Assembly: GCF_021608225.1 (NCBI RefSeq)
Contig: NZ_JAKIJS010000001.1
Span: 1,922,001 to 1,986,000, forward strand
Length of the DNA: 64,000 bases
Direction of reading: 5' to 3'
Source of the DNA: Pseudalkalibacillus berkeleyi
GTDB lineage: Bacteria > Bacillota > Bacilli > Bacillales > Fictibacillaceae
Positions within the stretch are counted from its first letter, which is position 1. Each line of letters opens with the position of its first letter. The position numbers and the translations under genes are program-made. Shown here piece by piece: positions 34,729 through 45,269 of this stretch. A model generated the notes under the pieces. That model saw nothing but the letters and a program-made list of their open reading frames with translations, was not told the origin of the DNA and ran no database searches.

Positions 34729-35556
34729 CTAGTACCAAAGATGAAATTCTGTCAATGTAGCCGCCAAAAAGTAATTAATCAGGATGACAAGCAATCCCGC
34801 AACATTCCAATAGGATAATTGTCGACCATAAGTGCCTCTTACAACCCTTAAATATAAATAATAACCATAAACAATCAAAACAATGAATGAGCTAATTACT
34901 TTAGCATCATAGAAAATAGCAGGTGCAAGATTCATTTTATAGCCGTATATCAACCCCAAAACTAAGCTAAGGAACATGATTGGGACCCCTACTACATTAA
35001 GGAGATATGATAAATTGTCTAGCTTCCCAAGGCTATCAAATCGCCAGAGCTTCTTCCCGACTTTCTTCTCTTTCAACATGTTGTACTGCGTCACATACAT
35101 AATTGAAAGGATGCTAGACAACGTAAACGCACCATATGCGATGAAAGCCATCGTAATGTGGATGATAGCAAGCTCATTAATCAATTGATCTGAAAATTGA
35201 GGAGAGACATAACTGTTTGGTGCAAACCAACTGACAGCCATTAGGATAAATCCAATAATATTTGTAAAGAAAACAAAAAAGTCAACTCGGAAGAACCAGT
35301 TGATCAATAATGATAGGGTTACAATCATCCATGAATAAAAGAATAGCCCTTCAGTCGGCGTCAATACTGGAAATCGATTCGTTTCAAATACCCGAAAGAC
35401 TAGAACGGCAAATTGCAATACCCAGACAATAGAAAGCAACCAGAAGGCAATTCGGTTCGCCTTCCGGTTGTTTTGTAGGAAATCAACAAAATATCCTAAT
35501 ACACTTAATGCGTATAAAATAATTGTAAGGTCATAAATCCACCTAAAACTACTCAC
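34729..35556 (-). CDS. hemX: HemX, CcsA-like membrane protein of the hem operon
   Basis: 275 residues with about eight membrane helices of the cytochrome c assembly (CcsA) fold, including IHITMAFIAYGAFTLSSILS. In B. subtilis HemX lowers the cellular level of HemA protein post-transcriptionally. Its place directly after hemA, 27 bp downstream, agrees with such a feedback role. Biochemical activity is not known. Confidence 0.9.
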   Translation of the reverse strand: MSSFRWIYDLTIILYALSVLGYFVDFLQNNRKANRIAFWLLSIVWVLQFAVLVFRVFETNRFPVLTPTEGLFFYSWMIVTLSLLINWFFRVDFFVFFTNIIGFILMAVSWFAPNSYVSPQFSDQLINELAIIHITMAFIAYGAFTLSSILSIMYVTQYNMLKEKKVGKKLWRFDSLGKLDNLSYLLNVVGVPIMFLSLVLGLIYGYKMNLAPAIFYDAKVISSFIVLIVYGYYLYLRVVRGTYGRQLSYWNVAGLLVILINYFLAATLTEFHLWY

Positions 35557-35583
35557 GATATGACTCCTCTCCAGGGAGCAAGA

Positions 35584-36957
35584 CTAATTAACAGCCGGAC
35601 TAGAAGCTGGTGATGAAATATTTTTTTCTTCTTCAGCCTCCGACATACTTTGTTCGCGAGCAAGACGCTCCTCTTTTAAAACCCTGTCCAATTCTTCTTC
35701 AATCCCGAATAACTGTGTGAATAAATCTAAGTGTTCATGCGCGTTTGGTTCAGCTGCAAGTTCCTTTATCCGAGTAATTGGATCACGAAGCAGTTGATTC
35801 ACAATACTCTTTGTATGTTTACTAAGAACCTTACGTTCACGATCAGTCAATTCAGGCATTTTACGTTCAATGCTATTCAACGTTTCCCCTTGAATCATAA
35901 GAGCCTTCTGTCGAAGAGCCGTTATAATCGGTACGACGCCTAACGTATTGATCCAATTTAAGAAAGCAAGTAGCTCTTCTTCAATAATCACTTTAATTTT
36001 CTCAGCTTCATACTGACGCTCAGCTAAATTGGCTTCAACAATGCCTTCAAGGTCGTCAATATCGTACAAGAATACACTTTCTAAATCTTGCAGATCTGGC
36101 GACAAGTCTCTTGGAACTGCGATATCAACCATGAAAAGAGGCTTCCCTTTACGTTTCTTCAAAATCGGAGCAACAATAGATTTGCTCAATACATAGTCAG
36201 TTGAACCTGTTGAGCTAATCACTATGTCAGCCTTTAATAAAGACTCCTCTAAGTGGTCCATCGTGTAGCCTGTACCATTAAAGCGTGTCGCTAATTCTTC
36301 CGCCTTCTCATACGTTCGATTCAACACCGTAATTTCTTCGGCTCCGTTACTGCAAAGGTGCTTTGCAGTTAATTCTCCCATTTTTCCTGCTCCAACGATT
36401 AAGACGTTCTTTCTTTCAAGACCGCCAAAGATCTTCTTAGCAAGCTCGACAGCTGCATAACTAACTGAGACTGCATTTTCACCGATATCCGTTTCTGAAT
36501 GAGCGCGTTTAGCAAGTGTGATAGCTTTTTTGAACAACTCATTAAAGACCGTTCCTGTCGTTCCTGTTTCTTGTGCTGAGAAAAAGCTTGAACGAATTTG
36601 TCCAAGAATTTGTGTTTCGCCTAAGACCATAGAATCTAATCCACAAACGACCTTAAAGAGATGTTCAATCGCATCTTCACGTTCTTGTATCTTCAAATAT
36701 GGTGTAAGAAGATCTTTATCCAAAGCGAACCAATCAGCAAGAAATGCTTTTATATAATATCGCCCAGTGTGTAACTGGTCTGCGACTGCATAAATTTCAG
36801 TACGATTGCAGGTCGAGACGATCACACATTCAAGTATACTTTTTGTTTCCCTTAATTTCTTCAGCGCCATTTCCAACTCACCAGGTTGAAAGGACACTTT
36901 TTCACGGATTTCGACCGGGGCAGTCTTATGGTTTAATCCTACTTTTAAAATGTGCAT
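35584..36957 (-). CDS. hemA: Glutamyl-tRNA reductase
   Basis: 457 residues. The catalytic cysteine is in [15 protein letters not shown] (C50), the NADPH-binding motif is [17 protein letters not shown], and a C-terminal dimerisation helix follows. The last 20 or so residues are acidic and P/S-rich. It reduces glutamyl-tRNA-Glu and commits the cell to haem synthesis. It is the first gene of hemAXCDBL, with a promoter close upstream. Confidence 0.97.
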   Translation of the reverse strand: MHILKVGLNHKTAPVEIREKVSFQPGELEMALKKLRETKSILECVIVSTCNRTEIYAVADQLHTGRYYIKAFLADWFALDKDLLTPYLKIQEREDAIEHLFKVVCGLDSMVLGETQILGQIRSSFFSAQETGTTGTVFNELFKKAITLAKRAHSETDIGENAVSVSYAAVELAKKIFGGLERKNVLIVGAGKMGELTAKHLCSNGAEEITVLNRTYEKAEELATRFNGTGYTMDHLEESLLKADIVISSTGSTDYVLSKSIVAPILKKRKGKPLFMVDIAVPRDLSPDLQDLESVFLYDIDDLEGIVEANLAERQYEAEKIKVIIEEELLAFLNWINTLGVVPIITALRQKALMIQGETLNSIERKMPELTDRERKVLSKHTKSIVNQLLRDPITRIKELAAEPNAHEHLDLFTQLFGIEEELDRVLKEERLAREQSMSEAEEEKNISSPASSPAVN

Positions 36958-36983
36958 CGTTCGTCACCCCCTGTAAGTAATAT

Positions 36984-37012
36984 GTATTAAAATAAGTCTT
37001 AATAGTAGACAA
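36984..37012 (-). promoter_or_regulatory. Candidate sigma-A promoter of hemAXCDBL
   Basis: Minus strand TTGTCT (37007-37012), 17 bp, TAATAC (36984-36989), ending 26 bp before the hemA ATG. The ribosome binding site AGGGGGTGA follows. The rest of the gap to 37271 is AT-rich and shows no clear further feature apart from the plus-strand ribosome binding site of the next gene. Confidence 0.6.
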
Positions 37013-37271
37013 TCAAAAATAAAACATTCATAGTTATTTCCACTAGATAGTATAACATGGACATGCCATCCATAGATGTTAGAAATGTGAACAGTGTTTG
37101 AATGTCTTATGATAAAATAATTCCTGACGGATACGAATAAGTATTCCCGGATATTGAGTTAATTAGTACAACTAGCTCTATATAGCCAATAACCACTTAT
37201 AATGTATCAAATTTCGAAGTTTTTCGCAAAAATTCAACACGTCTAAGACGTTTCTACTAAAGGAGGAAATC

Positions 37272-37733
37272 ATGAAACAGGGTATCTTTCCAGGGACTTT
37301 GATCGCAGGGATCGGACTATACTTTCTATCTAAACAATGGGCTGTTCCTTTCATTGGTGAAATGGATGCTTTACCTGCATTTCTATTGATTATCGGTATT
37401 GCTTTCTTACTTCAAAGAAAAGAGCCATATGCGCTATTCTCCGGGGTAGTCATATGTGGCATTGCGATTCACTACTATGCGAGTGGCAATATATCAAATT
37501 GGCCCGCGATATGGATCGTTTATTTATTAAGTATCGGAGTTGGATTTATTCTACAGTACAACAAAACAAAGCAGAGTGGACTTTGGCTAGGAGCTGCATT
37601 AACAATTCTGGCACTCATTGCGTTGTTCGCTAGTCAAACAAACGGCATATTTAGGGAAATCATCCAGTACACAGAACGTTTTTGGCCAGTAATCCTTATC
37701 CTTGTCGGAGGCTATCTTATTAAGAAAAAATAG
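37272..37733 (+). CDS. Membrane protein with LiaF/DUF5668-like N-terminal region
   Basis: 153 residues with five or six hydrophobic segments and a strong ribosome binding site (AAAGGAGGAAATC). The pattern of a short helix hairpin followed by a WPVILILVGGYLIKKK tail is typical of small envelope membrane proteins with a LiaI/LiaF-type transmembrane region. No enzymatic motif is seen. It lies divergent from hemA and convergent with the amino-acid ABC operon. The function is unknown. Confidence 0.65.
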   Translation: MKQGIFPGTLIAGIGLYFLSKQWAVPFIGEMDALPAFLLIIGIAFLLQRKEPYALFSGVVICGIAIHYYASGNISNWPAIWIVYLLSIGVGFILQYNKTKQSGLWLGAALTILALIALFASQTNGIFREIIQYTERFWPVILILVGGYLIKKK

Positions 37734-37734
37734 A

Positions 37735-37779
37735 GATCAAAAAAACCTGGTCCAACCGAAATGGTTAGCCAGGTTTTCA
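37735..37779. terminator. Bidirectional terminator between 37272 gene and glnQ-like gene
   Basis: AAAACCTGG (37742-37750 region) pairs with CCAGGTTTT (37769-37777), extended by an inner AACC/GGTT stem. A T-run follows on both strands, with seven T on the minus strand. Confidence 0.88.
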
Positions 37780-37788
37780 TATTACCTA

Positions 37789-38535
37789 TTACAGTATAGA
37801 ACTAAGAAAATCTTGTGTTCGTTGTTCTTTAGGTTGGTTGAAAAGATCTTCTGGGTGCCCCTTTTCAACAATCCTTCCGTCATGCATATAGAATACCCAA
37901 TCAGCTACTTCCTTCGCAAATCCCATTTCATGTGTAACGACAACCATCGTCATTCCCTCTTTGGCTAATTGTTTCATTGTTGATAAAACTTCTCCAACCA
38001 GTTCAGGGTCTAATGCTGACGTTGGTTCATCAAACAACATGATATCAGGTTTCATAGCGAGCGCTCTAGCGATTGCAACACGTTGCTTTTGTCCCCCGGA
38101 TAATTTAGAAGGATAAACATTGGCCTTGTCTGCAAGACCGACTTTATCTAACAAATCCTTCCCTTCTTTCATTGCTTTCGCTTTACTTAATCCTTTAACC
38201 ATAGTAGGTGCTTCAATCACATTTTCAAGCACTGTTTTATGGGGAAACAGATTAAAATGCTGAAAGACCATTCCGACCCTTTCACGGACCTTATTCAAAT
38301 TATCACTCTTAGGATCGATTTCCTTCTCTTCAATAATAATTTTCCCGTCGTTTTTAATCTCTAAGAAATTAAGACACCTGAGTAAGGTACTCTTACCGGA
38401 ACCACTTGCTCCAATCAATACGACAACATCGTTCTCTTTGACAACCATATCGACATCTTTAAGGACATGTAAGTCACCGAATTTCTTATTCAATTTCTCT
38501 ATTTTGATCATTTCACGTTTTTCGCTCATATCCAC
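37789..38535 (-). CDS. Polar amino acid ABC transporter, ATPase subunit
   Basis: 248 residues. Walker [13 protein letters not shown], signature [15 protein letters not shown], Walker [17 protein letters not shown] and the switch histidine in VVVTHEMGF. It is of the GlnQ/HisP type, powering import of polar amino acids. Distal gene of a three-gene operon with the permease (8 bp upstream) and binding protein. The substrate cannot be named from sequence. Confidence 0.93.
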   Translation of the reverse strand: MDMSEKREMIKIEKLNKKFGDLHVLKDVDMVVKENDVVVLIGASGSGKSTLLRCLNFLEIKNDGKIIIEEKEIDPKSDNLNKVRERVGMVFQHFNLFPHKTVLENVIEAPTMVKGLSKAKAMKEGKDLLDKVGLADKANVYPSKLSGGQKQRVAIARALAMKPDIMLFDEPTSALDPELVGEVLSTMKQLAKEGMTMVVVTHEMGFAKEVADWVFYMHDGRIVEKGHPEDLFNQPKEQRTQDFLSSIL

Positions 38536-38543
38536 TCACTCCT

Positions 38544-39203
38544 TTAATCACTAGCTGAGAGCTTTTTCTCCATTATGCCAACAACGGCTGTTAATAAGAA
38601 AACGAGAATCAAATAGTAAACAGCTACGATCAATAAATAAGTCATTGAATCAAAGCTATTTGCACCTGAAGTTGTTGCTACATTAAATAGCTCGTACATA
38701 CCAATGAATGCAGCTAACGAGGAATCCTTTAACCCTATGATGAACTGATTCCCGAGAGGTGGGAGAGCTCTGCGGAACGCTTGTGGTAAAATGATCCTTC
38801 TCATCGTAAGAGCTGTCGTCATTCCTAAGGAACGTCCTGCCTCCATTTGACCTTTGTCAATGGACTGGATCGTGCCACGGAAAATCTCCGCTATGTAAGC
38901 ACCGTTATGGAAGGCGAGCGCGAGCGTCGCAGACCAGAACCCTGAAATATTCAACTCTGAAAGTCCGAAGTAGAAAATAAAGATTTGTACGATCAACGGT
39001 GTTCCTCGCACAATGTAAATATAGACATTTGCAATACCTTCCAATACTTTTATTTTAGAAATTTTCAGTATTGCGAAGAAAAGTCCTATAAAAATTGCGA
39101 TGAAAATAGATACTGCTGTAACCTGCAAGGTAAGTAGCATACCTTTAAAGAACACTGGATAACTATCAATAAATGTCTCAAAAAAGTGAGCAAAACTTGG
39201 CAA
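38544..39203 (-). CDS. Polar amino acid ABC transporter, permease subunit
   Basis: 219 residues with about five membrane helices and the HisM/GlnP signature GQMEAGRSLGMT, followed by IILPQAFRRALPPLGNQ, which contacts the ATPase. A 119-bp gap with a strong palindrome separates it from the binding-protein gene. Confidence 0.93.
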   Translation of the reverse strand: MPSFAHFFETFIDSYPVFFKGMLLTLQVTAVSIFIAIFIGLFFAILKISKIKVLEGIANVYIYIVRGTPLIVQIFIFYFGLSELNISGFWSATLALAFHNGAYIAEIFRGTIQSIDKGQMEAGRSLGMTTALTMRRIILPQAFRRALPPLGNQFIIGLKDSSLAAFIGMYELFNVATTSGANSFDSMTYLLIVAVYYLILVFLLTAVVGIMEKKLSASD

Positions 39204-39278
39204 CGTGTATCATCTCCTTCAGCATCTAATTAAGTTGTTAAATCAAAGCTTGTATCGCTAGAAGACGTGCTTAATAAA

Positions 39279-39306
39279 CGAATGTGCGCATAATTGCGCA
39301 CATTCG
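39279..39306 (-). terminator. Perfect palindrome between binding-protein and permease genes
   Basis: CGAATGTGCGCA (39279-39290), a 4-nt loop TAAT, then TGCGCACATTCG (39295-39306): a 12-bp perfect stem. On the minus strand TTTATTAAG follows, so termination is likely partial. Such a hairpin after the first gene would favour binding-protein mRNA over the permease and ATPase. Confidence 0.6.
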
Positions 39307-39322
39307 AAAGGATTTCCATCAA

Positions 39323-40114
39323 TTACTCAGGCTTTGTCGTAATATCTTCACCAAAGTACTTCTTACTCAGTTCCTTTAATGTTCCGTCTTCACGTAAAGT
39401 TTCGAGTGCTTTATTAATATCTTTCAATAGTTGTTCATTCTCTTTAGAGACAGCAATCGCTTGCTCACTTCTGCCAAGTAATTCTCTTGCTTCAATTTTG
39501 AACCCTTTACCGATCGCTTCTTTTCCAGTTACAAAGTCTGTAATAACAGCATCATGTTTCCCTTTACTTAATGCTTCAAGCGCGGTTACATCACTATCAT
39601 AAACTCTAATTTGATCGGTTACTTCTTTTGCAGTTTTTGCATAAGTTGAACCTTTAGAAACAGCAATTTCTTTCCCTTTCAAATCATCGAGTGTTTGAAT
39701 ATCACTATCTGGTCTTGTAAAGATTTGTGGACCTGAATAATAATATGGCGTTGAAAAATCTACAGCTTTCTTTCGTTCATCTGTAATCGTATGACTAGCT
39801 ACCGCTGCATCGAAACGACCTGTTTTTACACCTTCGACAATACTTGCGAACTTAAATTTCTCTTGGTTAGGTTCTAACCCTAATTCTTTCGCAACCGCTT
39901 CAGCTACTTCAATATCAAATCCAGACATTTCACCTGAAGCATCTGTCGTACTAAATGGTGCAAACTCCCCCGAGGATGCAAAGGTAAACTTATCGCTTTC
40001 TGCGAGATCGTACTTTGACTCTCCCTCACCATTTCCACTATCCGAACCACCACATGCAGCTAGGAGTAGAGAAAATGCTAACAACATTGTTGCCCATAGA
40101 CTGAATTTCTTCAT
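39323..40114 (-). CDS. Polar amino acid ABC transporter, lipoprotein binding protein
   Basis: 263 residues of the family 3 solute-binding proteins. Lipoprotein signal with lipobox LLAAC (lipidation at C21), followed by a G/S/N linker. The body contains FTFASSGEFAPFSTTD and SGFDIEVAEAVAKELG, typical ligand-lobe segments. It captures a polar amino acid at the cell surface for the permease downstream. It is the first gene of the operon. Confidence 0.93.
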   Translation of the reverse strand: MKKFSLWATMLLAFSLLLAACGGSDSGNGEGESKYDLAESDKFTFASSGEFAPFSTTDASGEMSGFDIEVAEAVAKELGLEPNQEKFKFASIVEGVKTGRFDAAVASHTITDERKKAVDFSTPYYYSGPQIFTRPDSDIQTLDDLKGKEIAVSKGSTYAKTAKEVTDQIRVYDSDVTALEALSKGKHDAVITDFVTGKEAIGKGFKIEARELLGRSEQAIAVSKENEQLLKDINKALETLREDGTLKELSKKYFGEDITTKPE

Positions 40115-40344
40115 TCTGTTTTGACCCTCTTTCTATTATTTTTTGGATGCGGTATACGAGAAACATACAGAGGTATAAAGCTGAATCTTCCGAAAATTAC
40201 TGACATTAGTGTGTGAAGGTCCAAACAATCGTCACACATATTTCTCTCTATCTCTGTACGTTCCTCTATGTAATGGATGAAGTATTCCATTAAATCTCCA
40301 TTTATTTGGCAGCATCCATACAACTACCTTCTACACAGAAATAC

Positions 40345-40376
40345 AAAAACCTCCCTGTTTTTTAAAACAAGGAGGT
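40345..40376 (-). terminator. Terminator after ysxC
   Basis: Minus strand ACCTCCTTGTTTT pairs with AACAGGGAGGT and is followed by TTTTTG, 13 bp after the stop. Confidence 0.85.
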
Positions 40377-40388
40377 CTCTACTATTTT

Positions 40389-40970
40389 CTAAAGTTGACT
40401 TTCAATGGTTGACCAGACTTTTTCCTTACCGAATGAGGTCTCCGAAGAGAAAGGAAGGACTACTGTGCCTTTTTCCATTTTCAATGTTTCCCGTATTACT
40501 TTAATGTGTTTTTGATGCTTCCCTTTTGGAATCTTATCGGCTTTTGTTGCCACGACTAATACAGGGATCTCGAAGTGGTTCAGCCACTCATACATCATTT
40601 GGTCTTCCTTAGATGGTGCATGTCGAATATCAACGAGTAAGACAACAGCTTTCAAGTCTTTACTTTCCATGATATATTCTTCTATCATGCGTCCCCATGC
40701 GTCTCGTTCTTTCTTAGAGACTTTTGCAAATCCATATCCGGGAACATCCACAAAATACATCTTTTCATTTAATAAATAAAAGTTGAGAGTTTGTGTTTTC
40801 CCCGGCTTAGAAGACGTTCGCGCTAGGCTCTTTCGGTTGATCATCTTGTTAATGAACGAAGATTTCCCAACATTAGATCGTCCTGCTAATGCGATTTCCG
40901 GCTTCAGGTCATTTGGGTATTGTTCTTTTTTTACGGCGCTGATTATAAGTTCAGCAGTATTGATTTTCAT
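40389..40970 (-). CDS. ysxC: YsxC/EngB, essential ribosome-assembly GTPase
   Basis: 193 residues. G1 [15 protein letters not shown]3 [11 protein letters not shown]4 VATKADK and G5-like PFSSE are present. The family is needed for 50S subunit assembly. It follows lonA by 2 bp, as in B. subtilis, so co-transcription from the lonA promoter is likely. Confidence 0.95.
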   Translation of the reverse strand: MKINTAELIISAVKKEQYPNDLKPEIALAGRSNVGKSSFINKMINRKSLARTSSKPGKTQTLNFYLLNEKMYFVDVPGYGFAKVSKKERDAWGRMIEEYIMESKDLKAVVLLVDIRHAPSKEDQMMYEWLNHFEIPVLVVATKADKIPKGKHQKHIKVIRETLKMEKGTVVLPFSSETSFGKEKVWSTIESQL

Positions 40971-40972
40971 CC

Positions 40973-43285
40973 TTATTCCCCTATCAATGCTTCTTTTAAT
41001 ACTTCATCTAGATGAGCGACAGGAACAAATGTCAAATCCTTCTTTACGCTTTCCGGAATGTCATCTAAGTCTTTCAGGTTTTCCTCTGGGTAAATGATTT
41101 TCTCCAGCCCAGCCCGATGCGCGCTTAACGTTTTTTCCTTGAGTCCACCAATGGGTAAAACACGTCCACGAAGTGTAATTTCACCTGTCATACCCACTTC
41201 TTTTCGAACTGGTCGGTTTGTAAGAGCAGAGATTAACGCTGTTGCCATTGTTATCCCTGCAGAAGGACCATCTTTCGGCGTTGCGCCTTCAGGCACGTGA
41301 ATGTGAATATCATTCTTCTCAGAAAAGTCCGGCTCGATGTTCAATTCAGCTGCTCTTGACCGAATATAGCTGAAAGCTGCTTGAGCTGATTCTTTCATGA
41401 CATCGCCAAGCTTACCTGTTAAAATGAGCTTCCCTTTTCCAGGTGATACAGATACTTCAATTGAAAGTGTATCTCCACCTGCAGTCGTATAGGCTAACCC
41501 AGTTGCAGTCCCAATTTGGTCTTCAACTTCTGCTTGACCATACCGGAATTTAGGTTTTCCTAAATAATCTTCGATGTTCTTATCCGTTATTATGACACGC
41601 TTTTTTTCTCCGGAAACGATTTGCTTGGCAGCTTTACGGCAAAGTGAAGCGATTTGGCGTTCTAAATTACGCACACCCGCTTCTCTTGTGTATCGACGTA
41701 CGACCTCAAGTATCGCTTCGTCACGGATTTGGACTTTACCTTTTGTGAGACCATGTGCTTCCGTTTGCTTCTTCACTAAGTACTGTTTCGCAATGTGAAG
41801 CTTTTCTACTTCAGTATATCCAGCAATCTGAATCAGTTCCATACGATCAAGTAGAGGTCCTGGGATGGTTGCCATGTTGTTAGCTGTCGTGACAAACATG
41901 ACCTTCGAAAGGTCATACGGCTCTTCAATATAATGGTCACTAAACGTGTGATTTTGCTCAGGATCTAGAACCTCAAGTAAGGCCGATGCAGGATCACCAC
42001 GGAAATCATTTGCCATTTTATCGATTTCATCCAAAAGGAAAACAGGGTTGACTGAGCCAGCCTTTTTCATACCTTGAATGAGACGTCCTGGCATCGCGCC
42101 TACATATGTTCGCCGGTGCCCTCTGATCTCAGCTTCATCACGCACGCCTCCGAGTGAAATGCGTACGAAATTCCGCCCTAAAGTACGTGCAATGGATCTT
42201 GCGAGAGATGTTTTACCAACGCCTGGAGGACCAACTAAACAAAGAATCGGACCTTTCAATGAATTCGTTAATTGCTGAACAGCAAGATATTCTAGAACCC
42301 GCTCCTTCACCTTCTCGAGGCCGTAATGGTCCTCGTTAAGGATGTCTTCAGCATGGTTAATGTCCAAATTGTCTTCTGTTTCTTCAAACCAAGGAATGTT
42401 TAGGAGCCACTCTATATAATTGCGGATCACTGAACTCTCAGCTGAAGTTTGCGGCATCTTTTCATATCGATCGAGCTCTTTAAGAGCTGTTTTCTGAACA
42501 TTTTCAGGCATTTGTGATTCTTCTATTTTTTCTTTTAAGGTAGAGATTTCACCAGCTTTACCTTCTTTATCTCCGAGTTCTTTTTGAATTGCCTTCATTT
42601 GTTCACGGAGGTAGTATTCTTTTTGGGTCTTTTCCATAGATTTCTTTACACGTTGACCGATTTTCTTTTCTAGCCCAAGGACTTCTTTTTCGTTGTTCAA
42701 AATTTTGATGATTTTATTTAAACGTTCTTTAATATCCAAAGTCTCTAAAATCTCTTGTTTTTGCTTAATCTTCAGCGGTAAATGTGAAGAAACGACATCA
42801 GCTAAACGTCCTGGCTCTTCTATATCCTGTACTGAAGCGAGCGTTTCCGCTGTTACTTTTTTCGATAGGTTTATGTACTGTTCGAAGTATTGCAAGAGCA
42901 TACGCATGAGTGCCATTTCTTCGGAATCAGCATTTTGTCTTTCGTCAATTAAGTCTACTTTAACTTCAAGATATTCTTCTTGTTCCTGGAACTGTTGAAT
43001 CTTCCCTCTTTGTAGACCTTCCACAAGAACACGAATTGTACCATTCGGAAGTTTAAGCATTTGGTTCACTTTTACAAGTGTTCCCATATGATAAATTTCT
43101 TCTTCCGTTGGTTCTTCTATGGCCACTTCTTTTTGAGTGGATAAAAATATTTTCTGATCATCCATCATTACCTGTTCAAGAGCCTGTACAGACTTTTTTC
43201 GTCCCACATCTAGGTGAAGTACCATACTTGGATAAACGAGCAGTCCCCTTAAAGGTAACAACGGTATTTCTCTTGTTTGAGCCAT
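40973..43285 (-). CDS. lonA: LonA, ATP-dependent protease
   Basis: 770 residues from the ATG at 43285, which follows GGAGGTG; an earlier in-frame start (11 codons upstream) has no ribosome binding site. The N-terminal substrate-binding domain opens with [14 protein letters not shown], the AAA+ module holds [17 protein letters not shown], and the C-terminal serine-lysine protease domain holds [12 protein letters not shown]. It degrades misfolded and regulatory proteins in the cytoplasm. Confidence 0.96.
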   Translation of the reverse strand: MAQTREIPLLPLRGLLVYPSMVLHLDVGRKKSVQALEQVMMDDQKIFLSTQKEVAIEEPTEEEIYHMGTLVKVNQMLKLPNGTIRVLVEGLQRGKIQQFQEQEEYLEVKVDLIDERQNADSEEMALMRMLLQYFEQYINLSKKVTAETLASVQDIEEPGRLADVVSSHLPLKIKQKQEILETLDIKERLNKIIKILNNEKEVLGLEKKIGQRVKKSMEKTQKEYYLREQMKAIQKELGDKEGKAGEISTLKEKIEESQMPENVQKTALKELDRYEKMPQTSAESSVIRNYIEWLLNIPWFEETEDNLDINHAEDILNEDHYGLEKVKERVLEYLAVQQLTNSLKGPILCLVGPPGVGKTSLARSIARTLGRNFVRISLGGVRDEAEIRGHRRTYVGAMPGRLIQGMKKAGSVNPVFLLDEIDKMANDFRGDPASALLEVLDPEQNHTFSDHYIEEPYDLSKVMFVTTANNMATIPGPLLDRMELIQIAGYTEVEKLHIAKQYLVKKQTEAHGLTKGKVQIRDEAILEVVRRYTREAGVRNLERQIASLCRKAAKQIVSGEKKRVIITDKNIEDYLGKPKFRYGQAEVEDQIGTATGLAYTTAGGDTLSIEVSVSPGKGKLILTGKLGDVMKESAQAAFSYIRSRAAELNIEPDFSEKNDIHIHVPEGATPKDGPSAGITMATALISALTNRPVRKEVGMTGEITLRGRVLPIGGLKEKTLSAHRAGLEKIIYPEENLKDLDDIPESVKKDLTFVPVAHLDEVLKEALIGE

Positions 43286-43370
43286 AGAAACACACCTCCA
43301 AAATTCTATTTCAATCACCAGTCAATTTGGCTATGAGTATGTAAATGAAAATAGGTATTTCATCTTATCA

Positions 43371-43410
43371 ATTTTACCCGTAAATACTAGGTTTGTCTAA
43401 TGAGAGACAA
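43371..43410 (-). promoter_or_regulatory. Sigma-A promoter and overlapping inverted repeat upstream of lonA
   Basis: Minus strand TAGACA (43394-43399), 17 bp, TAAAAT (43371-43376). A perfect inverted repeat, TTGTCT-N6-AGACAA (43393-43410), covers the -35 hexamer, a good position for a repressor operator. No matching named operator was recognised. Confidence 0.5.
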
Positions 43411-43473
43411 TAAATGCGGAAGTGCTAAAAATTAAATAATACGATTCTATACTAACAGCATAAAGCCCTCACC

Positions 43474-45141
43474 TCAGACAACCTTAGGTGAAGACTCTTG
43501 TGCAGTTATTTCTTCTACTCGTTCTTTTGGAACCTTTTCTTTAAAGACGTATTCAAAAATTTCATCAAGGTGATCGACGTATTTTATTTCAACGCCTTGA
43601 ATTTCCTTTAAAATGGATTGGTGATTGTCTTTTGGCACGAACACTGTTTTTACTCCTGCTTGACTTGCTGCAGTTACTTTTGCGAATACGCCTCCAACTG
43701 GTTTAACTTTCCCATGTATACTAATTTCGCCTGTCATTGCTAGCGTATTGTCCACTTCAATGCCTTTAATGGCAGAATAGATGGCTGTTGCTATTGCAAT
43801 CCCTGCCGAAGGTCCATCAACAGGTGCACCACCTGGGAAGTTGATATGGATGTCAAAATTACTGGCTGGAACGCCCATCCTTCTTAATACAGTGATTACA
43901 TTTTCCACAGAACTTTTCGCCATACTCTTCCTTCGTATCGATTTAGATTGACTTCCGATGCTTTCCTCTTCAACAATACCCGTAATCATGATTGTTCCCT
44001 TTTCTTTTGTGGGGATGACTGTCGCTTCTAGCTCCAACAATGCTCCCGTGTTAGGGCCGTATACTGCAAGTCCATTCACATATCCGACACGTGGGCTTGG
44101 ATGAATGTTCGTTTCCATCTTCGGTGTTAATTGGCTCGAATGGAGCACCCATTCAATGTCTTCCTTAGTTAAGAGCTTACGATCTTCGGTAATGGCTAGT
44201 CCCGCAGCGATTTGAACACTATTTACTGCTTCACGACCATTTCTTGCATATCTAGACAGTAACTCTAGTGCAGATTCTTCGATACTGAAATGAATCTTTT
44301 CAACTGCCCTTTTGGCTATTCTGACGATATCTTGTGTCGTTAATTCTTTAAAGAAGATTTCTAAACATCTTGACCTGATTGCAGGTGGTATTTCATCAGG
44401 TGTTCGAGTAGTTGCACCAATTAAACGGAAATCTGCAGGTAATCCATTTTGGAAAATCTCATGTATATGCTGTGGTATTTGATTATTTTCTTCACTATAA
44501 TAGGCACTTTCAAGAAATACTTTACGATCCTCTAGCACTTTCAGAAGTTTATTCATTTGTATTGGATGAAGTTCTCCAATTTCATCTATGAACAATACTC
44601 CACCGTGTGCATTTGTTACCGCCCCTTGTTTCGGTTGTGGAATACCCGCCTGACCCATAGCGCCTGCACCTTGATAAATCGGATCATGCACAGAGCCAAT
44701 CAATGGATCCGCAATACCTCGCTCATCAAATCGAGCTGTTGTAGCATCTAATTCTACAAACACTGCAGTTGGTTTAAACGGTGATCGAGTATTTTTCTTA
44801 GCTTCTTCTAATACGATTCTTGCCGCTGCTGTCTTACCGACCCCTGGAGGACCATAAACAATAACGTGCTGCGGATTCGGTCCACATAGTGCAGCCTGAA
44901 GAGCACGAATCCCTTCTGCTTGCCCGATAATTTCATCAAACTTGGATGGCCTAACTTTTTCAGATAATGGTTCACTTAGTGATATGCTTCTTAGTTTTCT
45001 TAATTGATCCATTTCCTTTCGAGATTCTTTATCTATTGATACTTTTTGAGTCCGCTGGTTTCTTAACAAATTCCAAAAATAGAGCCCGATAATGACACCA
45101 AAGAATAGTTGGATGATTAACGCAATTCCTGTCCAACTCAT
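43474..45141 (-). CDS. lonB: LonB, membrane-anchored Lon-family protease
   Basis: 555 residues from the ATG at 45141 (AGGAGGGGAAAGC upstream); the frame starting at 45174 has no comparable site. N-terminal membrane helix at about 4-24, an AAA+ domain with [16 protein letters not shown]-type Walker A (YGPPGVGKT), and a C-terminal Lon protease domain with GPSAGIAIATAI. In B. subtilis LonB is a forespore-expressed protease that restrains sigma-G activity. It lies between clpX and lonA as usual. Confidence 0.95.
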   Translation of the reverse strand: MSWTGIALIIQLFFGVIIGLYFWNLLRNQRTQKVSIDKESRKEMDQLRKLRSISLSEPLSEKVRPSKFDEIIGQAEGIRALQAALCGPNPQHVIVYGPPGVGKTAAARIVLEEAKKNTRSPFKPTAVFVELDATTARFDERGIADPLIGSVHDPIYQGAGAMGQAGIPQPKQGAVTNAHGGVLFIDEIGELHPIQMNKLLKVLEDRKVFLESAYYSEENNQIPQHIHEIFQNGLPADFRLIGATTRTPDEIPPAIRSRCLEIFFKELTTQDIVRIAKRAVEKIHFSIEESALELLSRYARNGREAVNSVQIAAGLAITEDRKLLTKEDIEWVLHSSQLTPKMETNIHPSPRVGYVNGLAVYGPNTGALLELEATVIPTKEKGTIMITGIVEEESIGSQSKSIRRKSMAKSSVENVITVLRRMGVPASNFDIHINFPGGAPVDGPSAGIAIATAIYSAIKGIEVDNTLAMTGEISIHGKVKPVGGVFAKVTAASQAGVKTVFVPKDNHQSILKEIQGVEIKYVDHLDEIFEYVFKEKVPKERVEEITAQESSPKVV

Positions 45142-45224
45142 GCTTTCCCCTCCTATATGTATGTTCGTTATCATCTAGTATCTCCGGGCTTTCTAAGTAC
45201 TAAACGTTACGATTATTTTTCACA

Positions 45225-45258
45225 TAAAAAAAACACCTCGCAGAAATTTGCGAGGTGT
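45225..45258 (-). terminator. Terminator after clpX
   Basis: ACACCTCGCA (45233-45242) and TGCGAGGTGT (45249-45258) form a 10-bp stem, followed on the minus strand by eight T. It separates clpX from lonB. Confidence 0.93.
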
Positions 45259-45269
45259 TTTGATTTTAC

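Noticed and set aside
37197-37211. PerR-box-like TTATAATGTATCAAA before the 37272 gene
   Set aside because: About 10 of 14 positions match in a very AT-rich region, which is too weak. It is also far from the hemA promoter.
40111-40323. 70-residue minus-strand ORF before the amino-acid binding-protein gene
   Set aside because: It only overlaps the upstream region and the first bases of the transporter gene, has no good ribosome binding site and no recognisable motif. It contains the promoter region of the operon.
43421-43430. CIRCE-type half site AGTGCTAA upstream of lonA
   Set aside because: Only one half-site is present; the partner at the expected 9-bp spacing is missing, so HrcA control is not supported.
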